Positions 1-6,311 of a stretch of DNA of 9,244 nucleotides are shown here, one piece after another. A program made the position numbers and the translations under genes. Each line of letters opens with the position of its first letter. The stretch's first letter is position 1. The DNA is from Pseudomonadota bacterium. GTDB taxonomy: Bacteria > Pseudomonadota > Gammaproteobacteria > SZUA-229. A model generated the notes under the pieces. That model ran no database searches, was not told where the DNA came from, and worked only from the letters and a program-made list of their open reading frames with translations. Where the stretch lies: positions 1 through 9,244 of the forward strand of contig JADFWF010000285.1 in the NCBI GenBank assembly GCA_015222965.1, read 5' to 3'.

Positions 1-761
1 ACATCCATCACCCCGACACTTTCAGCTCTCACCAGAAAGTTTTCTGCAAGGTTGGCAAATAAAGGATCATTTGCAGGTAATGCAATTCCGATAGGCTCAT
101 AAGTCAATAGAGAGACCACTGACTGGAACCCGCTGTCAGGATAACGCTTCATAAGACTCAGGCAGATCGGAAAATCAGTCAGCATCGCTTTGGCTTTGCC
201 ACTGGAAACCATTTCAGCTCCTGCATCAGAATCAGCAACTGGCAAACGTTTAAGTTCTGGCAACAGTTCCTTTACAAAAGTTTCACTGGTCGTCCCCTTC
301 ACCACAGCCATCGTCATACTAGATGATTTCAGATCTGTAGCCTCATCAGCTTTCGCCATTTCCTGCTCCTTGGTGATCAGGCATTTTCCAGAAACAAAAT
401 AAGGTCCGGCAAATGCGACACGCATGTTCCTGTCGACAGTCATCGTCATATTTGAAAGCACGATATCGACCTTGCCTTTTTCAAGCGCGGGAATCAGTTC
501 TTCGAATGGAATAACTTTGGTGACTAATTCCACACCCATGCTTTCGGCAAGCGCTTTTGCAAGATCGATGTCAAAACCGATCACATCACCAGTCACGGTT
601 TTTTCAGACATCAGAGGCATGGAACCAGAGGTACCAAGTACCAGCTTCCCTGATTTTTGGATACGGTCGAGTACCGGTGAGTTACCAGCAGCATCAACTG
701 TGCTGATGACAACGAAAAATAAAGTAGTAAAAGCTAGAATTAAACGAGCCAGGTGTTTCAT
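1..761 (-). CDS. Periplasmic amino-acid-type ABC transporter substrate-binding protein (SBP_bac_3 family), C-terminus cut by window edge
   Basis: Reading the minus strand from ATG 761-759 gives 253 codons with no stop before the window edge. Residues 1-25 form a signal peptide: basic start MKHLAR, hydrophobic core, cleavage probably after VDAA. The mature part reads as a family-3 solute-binding protein. It has GKLVLGTSGSMP (about 38-49), GFDIDLAKALAESMGV (62-77), a domain-linking segment VLSNMTMTVDRNMRVAFAGPYF (split as VLSNMTMTVDR at 101-111 and NMRVAFAGPYF at 112-122), VKGTTSE (154-160) and AMLTDFP (192-198). In characterised members, the Arg after the MT-T motif and the Asp near 196 contact the amino acid carboxylate and amino groups. 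This family feeds a polar amino acid or similar small ligand to an ABC permease, but some members serve periplasmic sensing. Family length is about 250-280 residues, so only a short tail is missing. AGGA at 771-774 (minus strand) is a plausible ribosome site. The ligand cannot be told, and no permease or ATPase gene is visible. Confidence 0.85.
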   Translation of the reverse strand, partial: MKHLARLILAFTTLFFVVISTVDAAGNSPVLDRIQKSGKLVLGTSGSMPLMSEKTVTGDVIGFDIDLAKALAESMGVELVTKVIPFEELIPALEKGKVDIVLSNMTMTVDRNMRVAFAGPYFVSGKCLITKEQEMAKADEATDLKSSSMTMAVVKGTTSETFVKELLPELKRLPVADSDAGAEMVSSGKAKAMLTDFPICLSLMKRYPDSGFQSVVSLLTYEPIGIALPANDPLFANLAENFLVRAESVGVMD

Positions 762-940
762 TATTATCTGTCCTGATTGAGTAAGATTGTATAGATTAAG
801 AATTGTTATCATGTTTTTACGCAATGCAAAATATCCTGAAATGCCTCGTCAGTCAACGTTTTATTGGCACAGCAGCAGATTATGCCCGGCATATATTAGA
901 AGATATTAATCTTTTATCGCATTTGCACTGAAACTTCAGG

Positions 941-946
941 TATAAT
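941..946 (+). promoter_or_regulatory. Probable sigma-70 -10 box of rhlE
   Basis: TATAAT at 941-946 matches the -10 consensus exactly. It lies about 140 bp before the rhlE start and just before the first leader hairpin, predicting transcription from about 952-955. No good -35 box is seen at 16-18 bp spacing (bases there read CGCATT-like). TTGCAC at 923-928 is only 12 bp away, too close. The promoter may rely on an activator, or the match may be chance in an AT-rich region. Confidence 0.5.
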
Positions 947-954
947 GCGCCACC

Positions 955-1087
955 TAGCTCGGGTGCACTTCGGTCTGCACCCTTTTAAAGCGGTAATTCT
1001 TTAACGTCTTACCTCGAAACAAAAATATGTTTCCGCCTGGACCGATCCACAAAATTTGTGGGTAGGCCGATCCCTGGAGATCATTCA
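955..1087 (+). promoter_or_regulatory. Hairpin-rich 5' leader of rhlE
   Basis: Four potential stem-loops follow each other in the putative untranslated leader. (1) GGGTGCA 961-967 pairs with TGCACCC 976-982 around a CUUCGG-type loop and is followed by TTTT, resembling a short attenuator. (2) TTAAAG 985-990 pairs with CTTTAA 999-1004. (3) GAAACA 1016-1021 pairs with TGTTTC 1028-1033. (4) CCACAAA 1047-1053 mirrors TTTGTGG 1055-1061. The sequence CCGATCC occurs twice (1042-1048, 1067-1073). The ribosome site GGAGA (1076-1080) could alternatively pair with TTTCC (1030-1034), which would break hairpin 3. DEAD-box helicase genes are often controlled by mRNA structure, for example by autoregulation or cold. 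That this leader does so is inference. I do not recognise it as a named RNA family. Confidence 0.5.
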
Positions 1088-2464
1088 ATGTCATTTGATT
1101 CACTCGGCCTGATGGCCGAATTAAACCGTGCTGTATCTGAAAAAGGCTACGACACCCCCACACCGATACAAAAACAGGCGATACCCGTGATACTGGAAGG
1201 CCGTGACCTGATGGGTGGCGCGCAGACCGGTACTGGAAAAACAGCCGGTTTTACCTTGCCACTTTTGCAGCGGCTTATGGAGACCGACAAACCACGAAAA
1301 GGCAGACGCCCTCTCCGTGCGCTGGTACTAACCCCTACCCGTGAACTCGCTGCCCAGGTCGCTGACAGTGTACGCGACTACGGACGTTATCTGCCGCTGC
1401 GTTCGACCGTGGTTTTCGGCGGCGTAAGTATCAATCCACAGAAACAGAAACTCATCAAAGGTATCGATGTACTGGTTGCAACACCCGGTCGATTACTGGA
1501 CCACGTCAACCAGCGTTCGGTGAATCTTTCGAACGTTGACATCCTGGTACTCGATGAAGCTGATCGTATGCTCGATATGGGTTTTATCCATGACATCAAA
1601 AAAGTTCTGGCCCTGGTCCCTAACAAGAAGCAGACCTTATTATTCTCGGCTACTTTTTCAAACGATATCAAAAAACTTGCCAATGGCCTGATGCAGTCAC
1701 CTGCACTGATCGAAGTAGCAAGACAAAATGCTGCAACAGACACCGTGACACAGGTTATTCACCCGGTCGATAAAACGCGTAAACGTGAATTGTTATCATT
1801 CCTGATCGGTTCAAATAACTGGCAACAGGTGCTGGTATTTAACCGTACCAAACACGGTGCAAACCGGCTTGCAGAACAGTTGAACAAAGACGGCATCACC
1901 GCCGCCGCCATCCATGGCAACAAGAGTCAGGGTGCACGCACCCGTGCATTGGCTGACTTTAAAGCCGGACAGGTACGCGTTCTGGTGGCTACAGATATCG
2001 CTGCACGCGGCATCGATATAGACCAGCTGCCACACGTCGTTAACTTTGAACTGCCGAATGTAGCGGAAGATTACGTACATCGCATCGGTCGCACAGGTCG
2101 TGCCGGTAATGAAGGTGAAGCGATGTCACTGGTGTGTGTCGATGAACTGAAGTTACTCAAAGACATCGAGAAGCTCATCAAACGCGAGATCCCAAAAGAT
2201 GTGATCGAAGGTTTTGAGCCAGACCCATCGATAAAAGCGCAGCCGATCAGGAATGGTCGCAATAATAACGCTGGCGGAAAAGGACGTGGACAGCAACGCT
2301 CATCATCTAAAAGACACTCAGGAAACGGCAACTCGAAAAAAGCCCCCAGAGCAGGTAAAAACGCCAGGAAAAAAGCAGCTGAAAACAGCAGCAGTGGTAA
2401 CAAAGCGCCATCCCCCTGGAAGAAGCGAACGAATAGCCAGAATCGCAAAAGAGATGCTGCTTAA
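1088..2464 (+). CDS. rhlE: DEAD-box ATP-dependent RNA helicase RhlE
   Basis: A 458-residue superfamily-2 RNA helicase that unwinds short RNA duplexes. In bacteria RhlE is linked to ribosome assembly and to RNA decay, notably in the cold. The motifs are complete and in order: the aromatic/Q-motif region GYDTPTPIQ (20-28), Walker A AQTGTGKT (45-52), PTRELA, TPGR, DEAD (156-159), SAT (187-189), [17 protein letters not shown] and HRIGRTGR (331-338). The opening MSFDSLGL is typical of RhlE. After about residue 385 comes a basic, low-complexity tail rich in Lys, Arg, Asn, Ser and Gly, ending [14 protein letters not shown]. Such tails in this subfamily bind RNA non-specifically. I chose ATG 1088 because GGAGA lies 7 bases upstream and the protein then begins like its relatives. 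The in-frame GTG at 1058 falls inside leader hairpin 4. The next gene, ybiT, has the same orientation after a palindromic repeat. Confidence 0.95.
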   Translation: MSFDSLGLMAELNRAVSEKGYDTPTPIQKQAIPVILEGRDLMGGAQTGTGKTAGFTLPLLQRLMETDKPRKGRRPLRALVLTPTRELAAQVADSVRDYGRYLPLRSTVVFGGVSINPQKQKLIKGIDVLVATPGRLLDHVNQRSVNLSNVDILVLDEADRMLDMGFIHDIKKVLALVPNKKQTLLFSATFSNDIKKLANGLMQSPALIEVARQNAATDTVTQVIHPVDKTRKRELLSFLIGSNNWQQVLVFNRTKHGANRLAEQLNKDGITAAAIHGNKSQGARTRALADFKAGQVRVLVATDIAARGIDIDQLPHVVNFELPNVAEDYVHRIGRTGRAGNEGEAMSLVCVDELKLLKDIEKLIKREIPKDVIEGFEPDPSIKAQPIRNGRNNNAGGKGRGQQRSSSKRHSGNGNSKKAPRAGKNARKKAAENSSSGNKAPSPWKKRTNSQNRKRDAA

Positions 2465-2474
2465 ATAAAAACTA

Positions 2475-2554
2475 CGTCATTACGAGGAACGAAGTAATCT
2501 CACTTTTGCAACGTTCCCGCTAAAAGAGATTGCCACGCTCTGCTCGCAATGACG
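2475..2554. repeat. 80-bp imperfect palindromic dispersed-type repeat (MITE/REP-like)
   Basis: The left arm 2475-2501 begins CGTCATTACGAG and ends AATCTC. The right arm 2526-2554 is its imperfect inverse, beginning GAGATT and ending CTCGCAATGACG. The outer 12 bases pair at 11 positions and the inner AATCTC/GAGATT pair fully. TTTTG (2504-2508) and TAAAA (2521-2525) extend the stem, leaving a 12-base loop. Sequences of the form CGTCATTGCGAG...AATCTC are familiar as intergenic repeats in many bacterial genomes. That this copy belongs to such a family is from memory, since only one copy lies in the window. No T-tract follows, so it is not a standard terminator. It may still stabilise the rhlE mRNA 3' end. 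Confidence 0.7.
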
Positions 2555-2591
2555 AACTAATGAACAACCTTTAAATACCCGGAATAGAACA

Positions 2592-4202
2592 ATGCTAGCA
2601 ACTGCAAATATAACTATGCAATTTGGCGCCAAGCCATTATTTGAAAACGTCTCAGTTAAATTTGGCGATGGAAACCGTTATGGTCTTATCGGCGCCAATG
2701 GCTGTGGCAAATCAACCTTCATGAAGATACTGGGGGATGATCTGGAACCATCTGCAGGCAATGTCTCAAAAGATCCGAACGAACGTATCGGTAAATTGAA
2801 ACAGGACCAGTTCGCCTACGAAAAATTTACCGTCATCGATACCGTCATCATGGGACACGAAGAACTGTGGGCGATCAAATCTGAAAAAGATGCGATCTAT
2901 GCAAACCCGGAGATGACCGAAGCCGATGGTATCCGTGCGGGTGACCTGGAAGCGGAATTTGCAGAGATGGACGGTTACTCAGCAGAAGCACGCGCAGGTG
3001 AGTTGTTATTAGGTCTGGAAATTCCGTCTGAACAACATTATGGTCCGATGAGCGAAGTTGCACCCGGCTGGAAGCTGCGTGTTCTGCTGGCACAGGCTCT
3101 ATTTTCAGAACCGGACATCATGCTTCTGGACGAGCCTACCAATAACCTCGATATCAATACTATCCGCTGGCTCGAAGATATATTAAACGCACGTAAATGC
3201 ACCATGATCATCATCTCGCATGACCGTCACTTCTTGAACAGCGTGTGCACGCACATGGCTGACCTGGATTACGGCGAAATCCGTATGTATCCCGGCTCTT
3301 ATGATGATTACATGATCGCATCGACGGCAGTGACCGAACGCCTGCAATCTGAAAACGCCAAGAAGAAAGCACAGATCGCCGAACTTAAATCATTTGTCAG
3401 CCGTTTCTCTGCAAACGCATCGAAATCAAAACAGGCTACTTCACGCGCAAAACAGATCGACAAGATCCAGCTGGCAGAAGTAAAACCTTCGAGTCGTAAA
3501 AATCCTTACATCTATTTTGAACAAGATAAAAAACTGCATCGCCTGGCGCTTGAAGCCGAAGGTCTGGCAAAAAGTTTTGATGAAAATTACCTGTTTGCAA
3601 ATTTTGATCTGATGGTCGAAGTCGGTGAGCGTATAGCGATCATCGGTCCCAACGGTATCGGTAAAACATCTTTATTAAGATGTCTGCAAGGTGACCTCGA
3701 ACCCTCTGCCGGCACAGTGAAGTGGTCAGAAAACTCACAGCTCGGTTATTACGCACAAGACCACAGTTCAGACTTTGCGGAAAACAAAACACTCTATGAC
3801 TGGATGAGTTACTGGGGCAAAGAAAACGATGACGAGCAATCGATCCGCGGCACACTGGGACGTCTATTATTTTCATCCGATGAAATAGATAAAAAAGTCG
3901 ACGTCATCTCCGGTGGTGAACAGGGCCGTATGCTGTTCGGCAAACTGATGCTGCAGCGTAACAATATCCTGTTGATGGACGAACCAACTAATCACCTCGA
4001 TATGGAATCTATCGAATCACTCAACCTGGCGCTGGAAAATTTCCCCGGCACGCTGTTCTTCGTCAGTCATGACCGTGAGTTCGTATCATCATTAGCAACA
4101 CGTATTATCGATATGACAGCTAAAGGTATCATTGATTTCCGTGGTAATTATGAAGATTACCTTGCCAGCCAGGACACGGACCTGAAACGCAAAGCATCTT
4201 AA
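2592..4202 (+). CDS. ybiT: ABC-F family ATPase YbiT (ribosome-associated)
   Basis: A 536-residue protein with two ABC ATPase domains and no membrane segments, as in ABC-F proteins, which act on the ribosome rather than in transport. It closely resembles E. coli YbiT (about 530 residues). Domain 1 has Walker [10 protein letters not shown] (34-42), a degenerate signature VAPGWKLR (156-163) in place of LSGGQ, and Walker B leading to DEPTNN (180-185). The degenerate signature also occurs in E. coli YbiT, so it is a subfamily trait. The linker (about 245-320) is highly charged, with [10 protein letters not shown] and [13 protein letters not shown], and corresponds to the P-site tRNA interaction motif. 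Domain 2 has GPNGIGKTS (352-360), ISGGEQGR (439-446) and DEPTNH (463-468). ABC-F members of this type tune translation by binding near the ribosomal exit site, but YbiT's exact job is unsettled. GGAA at 2581-2584 precedes the ATG. A strong terminator follows the stop. Confidence 0.95.
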   Translation: MLATANITMQFGAKPLFENVSVKFGDGNRYGLIGANGCGKSTFMKILGDDLEPSAGNVSKDPNERIGKLKQDQFAYEKFTVIDTVIMGHEELWAIKSEKDAIYANPEMTEADGIRAGDLEAEFAEMDGYSAEARAGELLLGLEIPSEQHYGPMSEVAPGWKLRVLLAQALFSEPDIMLLDEPTNNLDINTIRWLEDILNARKCTMIIISHDRHFLNSVCTHMADLDYGEIRMYPGSYDDYMIASTAVTERLQSENAKKKAQIAELKSFVSRFSANASKSKQATSRAKQIDKIQLAEVKPSSRKNPYIYFEQDKKLHRLALEAEGLAKSFDENYLFANFDLMVEVGERIAIIGPNGIGKTSLLRCLQGDLEPSAGTVKWSENSQLGYYAQDHSSDFAENKTLYDWMSYWGKENDDEQSIRGTLGRLLFSSDEIDKKVDVISGGEQGRMLFGKLMLQRNNILLMDEPTNHLDMESIESLNLALENFPGTLFFVSHDREFVSSLATRIIDMTAKGIIDFRGNYEDYLASQDTDLKRKAS

Positions 4203-4220
4203 GAACATTTCTGACACAAC

Positions 4221-4254
4221 AAAAAACGGCAGCCTGAATGGCTGCCGTTTTTTT
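4221..4254. terminator. Bidirectional rho-independent terminator between ybiT and the Gly-rich protein gene
   Basis: AAACGGCAGCC (4224-4234) pairs with GGCTGCCGTTT (4240-4250) around the loop TGAAT. The stem is flanked by an A-tract on the left and seven T's (4248-4254) on the right. It therefore gives a GC-rich stem with a U-run in both directions. It lies 19 bases after the ybiT stop and 27 bases beyond the stop of the convergent gene, so it can end both transcripts. Confidence 0.93.
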
Positions 4255-4280
4255 ATTATCTTTCAATAATCAAAGTGCGT

Positions 4281-4820
4281 TCATGTACCCTCTGGCACTA
4301 TCGGTGTTAGTGCTGGCTGAGGAGCTCTCTGCATATCCCAAGACTGGCCACCTTGTCCGCCCTGTCCCTGACCGCCACCTCTTCCATAACGGTACTGATG
4401 CTGGTACTGATACTGGTTAGGATTGCCCTGGCTGCCCATACCACCACCCTGGCCACCACTCTGGCCTCTACCGCCACCCTGACCACTGCCGTAGCCCTGA
4501 CTCTGTCCACCGCCATAACCTTGACTTTGCCCACGTCCCTGGCCGCCGCCATAACCCTGGCCTTGACCACCGCCATGGCCTCTACCAGATCCCTGTCCAC
4601 CGCTGTAACCCTGTCCCTGACCACCGCGATTGCTGTAACCGCCACTCTGACCACCCTGTCCGCGACTATAACCCTGGCCACCACCCTGGCCGCCACCTCT
4701 GTTGTAACCACCGCCTTGTCCGCCGCCACCTCCACCACCTTTGGCGAAGGCGCTTGATGAAGCGGCTACTGCAACCGTTACAAATACGGTAGCTATTGTA
4801 TTTTTAATCTTTGAATTCAT
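4281..4820 (-). CDS. Small exported low-complexity Gly/Gln/Tyr/Arg-rich protein of unknown function
   Basis: A 179-residue protein that I do not recognise. Residues 1-26 are a clear signal peptide: MNSKIKN, a hydrophobic TIATVFVTVAVAA core, then SSSAFA as cleavage site. The mature 153 residues are about 45% Gly by my count (69 Gly) and rich in Gln, Tyr, Ser and Arg, with no Cys. QGY-centred repeats such as QGYGGGQ, SQGYGGGQ and SQGYGSGQ recur about every 10-15 residues. Residues 136-145 form an aromatic patch, QYQYQHQYRY. The C-terminus PQPALTPIVPEGT is Pro-rich and unlike the rest. The composition resembles disordered, prion-like or matrix-forming sequences, so a periplasmic or extracellular structural role is possible but unproven. 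Translation is well supported by GAGGAG (4830-4835, minus) nine bases before the ATG, by the export signal and by the shared terminator. Other frames over the repeat are also open but lack these signals. Confidence 0.8.
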   Translation of the reverse strand: MNSKIKNTIATVFVTVAVAASSSAFAKGGGGGGGQGGGYNRGGGQGGGQGYSRGQGGQSGGYSNRGGQGQGYSGGQGSGRGHGGGQGQGYGGGQGRGQSQGYGGGQSQGYGSGQGGGRGQSGGQGGGMGSQGNPNQYQYQHQYRYGRGGGQGQGGQGGQSWDMQRAPQPALTPIVPEGT

Positions 4821-5022
4821 CTCTGAGAACTCCTCATATGATATTTTTAAAATACTAAACAGAGAGCAACAACCAATTTAAAAACAAGCACTCTCTATTC
4901 CTGTTAGAACCAGTGTATCAATAGGAGCAAACAAACGAATTGATTATTATCAGTAATTTAAAGAGATTTTATTCAACAAATACCACACAATAAAAACAAT
5001 GAATTTCCGTTAATATATTGAT
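4821..5022. promoter_or_regulatory. AT-rich divergent spacer between the Gly-rich protein gene and the Mut7-C operon
   Basis: About 200 bp between divergent genes must carry both promoters. On the minus strand a TTGGTT/TATTTT pair at 16-bp spacing near 4848-4875 is a possible promoter for the Gly-rich gene. An inverted repeat, AGAGAG 4861-4866 and CTCTCT 4891-4896, overlaps that area and could be a regulator site. On the plus strand TAATAT at 5011-5016 sits just 6 bases before the Mut7-C start. None of these is strong enough to assert. Confidence 0.35.
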
Positions 5023-5772
5023 ATGAAGCAACAGATTAATATACGATTTTACGAGGAACTCAACGATTTTCTACCGCAGGAACAGCGTAAAATTGATTTT
5101 AATCATGCTTTAAAAAAATCAAGATCGATTAAAGACCTCATAGAGTCGATCGGTGTGCCACACGCAGAAGTCGACCTGATTATCGTGAATGGTGAATCCG
5201 TTGATTTCGATTACCCGGTACAGGATGGTGACCGCATAAGTGTCTATCCGGTTTTTGAGTCACTGGATATTTCACCCCTTAAGCATTGCCAGCCCGCACC
5301 ATTACGAACCACCTGCTTTGTCCTCGATGTTCACCTCGGACGGCTCGCCGCCTATTTACGTATGCTCGGATTCGACACCCTGTACCGTAATGATTACGAC
5401 GATCCGACACTTGCTGATATTTCTGCTGATGAACATCGCATACTGCTTACCTGTGACCGGAGATTGCTCATGCGTAAACAGATCACTCATGGTTACTTCG
5501 TGCGTTCCCGGCAACCGCAAAAACAGATACTGGAAATTCTGACACGCTTCGATCTATATAATAACCAGAAACCGTTCACCCGCTGCATGCATTGCAACGG
5601 AAAAACACACGCGGTAAATAAACAGGATATAGAAACACGGCTTTTGCCAAAGACTATAAAATATTACGATGAATTCTATCAGTGTGAAGATTGCGGAAAA
5701 ATCTACTGGCAAGGCAGCCATTTCCTTAAGATGCAAAAAATGATAGATAACATTAATGTTGCTGCTGGATAA
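5023..5772 (+). CDS. MoaD/ubiquitin-like domain fused to Mut7-C PIN-type RNase domain with zinc ribbon
   Basis: A 249-residue two-domain protein. Residues 1 to about 85 look like the beta-grasp ubiquitin/MoaD-like domain that often precedes Mut7-C: INIRFYEELNDFLP, then IIVNGESVDFDYPVQDGDRI and SVYPVF. There is no C-terminal Gly-Gly at the domain end, so it should not act as a conjugated or thiocarboxylated tag. Residues 97-245 match Mut7-C. FVLDVHLGRLAAYLRMLGFDT (split as FVLDVHLGRLA at 99-109 and AYLRMLGFDT at 110-119) carries the putative metal-binding Asp102. Further acidic residues are at 124-127, and LLTCDRRL holds Asp145. A C-terminal zinc ribbon uses CMHC (188-191) and CEDC (221-224). 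Mut7-C is a PIN-fold domain predicted to cut RNA, named after the C-terminus of the nematode exonuclease Mut-7. The target is unknown. The start has no Shine-Dalgarno sequence. The next gene begins 5 bases after the stop. Confidence 0.85.
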   Translation: MKQQINIRFYEELNDFLPQEQRKIDFNHALKKSRSIKDLIESIGVPHAEVDLIIVNGESVDFDYPVQDGDRISVYPVFESLDISPLKHCQPAPLRTTCFVLDVHLGRLAAYLRMLGFDTLYRNDYDDPTLADISADEHRILLTCDRRLLMRKQITHGYFVRSRQPQKQILEILTRFDLYNNQKPFTRCMHCNGKTHAVNKQDIETRLLPKTIKYYDEFYQCEDCGKIYWQGSHFLKMQKMIDNINVAAG

Positions 5773-5777
5773 AACTT

Positions 5778-6266
5778 ATGAAAAAAATTGCAATTTTTGT
5801 CGACGTACAAAATATCTATTACACGACACGCGACAGCTACGGTCGTCAGTTCGACTATCGTAAATTCTGGAAACGTCTCAGTTCTCAGGGTGAGATAGTT
5901 ATTGCGAATGCTTATGCGATTCAACGTGATGACGCCAGTTTAAATTCTAAATCGCAGAAAAAATTCCAGGACGCTCTCAAACACATCGGCTTCACAGTAA
6001 AACTAAAACCTTATATCCAACGCAGTGATGGTTCAGCCAAGGGCGACTGGGATGTCGGCATTACCATCGATGTCATGCAGACAGCAAAAGACGTTGATAC
6101 TGTCATACTATTATCAGGCGACGGTGATTTTGATATGTTGCTGGATAAAGTTAACAGTGATTATGGCGTTACCACAGAGGTCTATGGCGTACCCGCACTC
6201 ACCGCAAACTCACTGATCGATGCCGCCAGTATCTATCATCGTATCGAAGAAGATTTATTGCAGTAA
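5778..6266 (+). CDS. NYN domain (LabA/DUF88-type, PIN-like) putative ribonuclease
   Basis: A 162-residue single-domain protein of the NYN/LabA family, which shares the PIN-like nuclease fold. The acidic metal-site motifs are all present: IFVDVQN (6-12, Asp9 and Asn12), KGDWDVGITIDVM (88-100, with Asp90, Asp92 and Asp98) and LLSGDGDFDMLLD (111-123, with Asp115 and Asp117). The catalytic set therefore looks intact. NYN domains are predicted or shown RNases. The cyanobacterial LabA proteins are linked to clock output, but that role should not be carried over here. The ATG lies 5 bases after the Mut7-C stop with only a weak GGA upstream, so the two genes are probably co-transcribed and may be translationally coupled. 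The stop codon abuts a three-copy 15-bp repeat, and no terminator is visible. Confidence 0.88.
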   Translation: MKKIAIFVDVQNIYYTTRDSYGRQFDYRKFWKRLSSQGEIVIANAYAIQRDDASLNSKSQKKFQDALKHIGFTVKLKPYIQRSDGSAKGDWDVGITIDVMQTAKDVDTVILLSGDGDFDMLLDKVNSDYGVTTEVYGVPALTANSLIDAASIYHRIEEDLLQ

Positions 6267-6311
6267 GTGTCTATAACAGCCGTATCTATAACAGAAGTGT
6301 CGATAACAGAT
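6267..6311. repeat. Three tandem 15-bp repeats filling the gap between convergent NYN gene and pdxH
   Basis: Three adjacent units share the consensus GTRTCTATAACAGMN: 6267-6281, 6282-6296 and 6297-6311. Units 1 and 2 differ at three positions, and unit 3 has CGATAACA in place of CTATAACA. The array starts at the first base after the NYN stop and ends on the last base of the pdxH stop codon. The unit is a multiple of three, so read-through of either gene would meet a repeated pentapeptide: VSITx after NYN, SVIDT after pdxH. No hairpin with a T-tract is present. Confidence 0.85.

Larger units (their letters stand above)
762..1087. other. Divergent intergenic region between the binding-protein gene and rhlE
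   Basis: This 326-bp stretch has no supportable gene. The left part (about 762-920) is AT-rich and must hold the promoter of the leftward binding-protein gene. A TATACAAT-like sequence is seen on the minus strand near 787-794, without a convincing -35 box. A small inverted repeat, AAGAT at 900-904 and ATCTT at 909-913, could be a regulator site, but this is weak. The right part holds the rhlE -10 box and a hairpin-rich leader, listed separately. Confidence 0.6.

Noticed and set aside
190..780. Two plus-strand open frames opposite the binding-protein gene
   Set aside because: They are antisense to a continuous minus-strand gene with a signal peptide and clear family motifs, and their translations look like shadows.
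811..909. Short plus-strand open frame of 32 codons in the rhlE upstream region
   Set aside because: It has no ribosome site and no recognisable protein character. It overlaps the region that must hold the promoter of the leftward gene.
923..946. TTGCAC/TATAAT as a complete sigma-70 promoter
   Set aside because: The spacing is only 12 bp, well short of the 16-18 bp needed, so only the -10 box is reported.
1058..1087. GTG at 1058 as the rhlE start
   Set aside because: It lies within a leader hairpin and has no ribosome site. ATG 1088 has GGAGA at the right distance and begins MSFDSLGL like other RhlE proteins.
2071..2448. Minus-strand open frame of 125 codons over the 3' end of rhlE
   Set aside because: It is the reverse shadow of the Lys/Arg/Asn-rich tail of RhlE. 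It has no ribosome site and no family resemblance.
2526..2560. The 80-bp palindrome as a rho-independent terminator of rhlE
   Set aside because: The stem is long and imperfect and no T-tract follows it, so it fits a dispersed repeat better.
4307..4757. Long open frames in other frames and on the plus strand across the Gly-rich gene, including a hydrophobic, Thr/Leu-rich one
   Set aside because: They come from the repetitive GGN/CAG codons of the real gene, which leave several frames open. They lack a ribosome site, and their bias is the mirror image of the Gly-rich repeats. Only the 4281-4820 minus frame has a signal peptide and a good ribosome site.
5023..6266. The Mut7-C/NYN pair as a classical toxin-antitoxin system
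   Set aside because: Both proteins look like enzymes with intact active sites. Neither resembles a small DNA-binding antitoxin, so the label is not supported.
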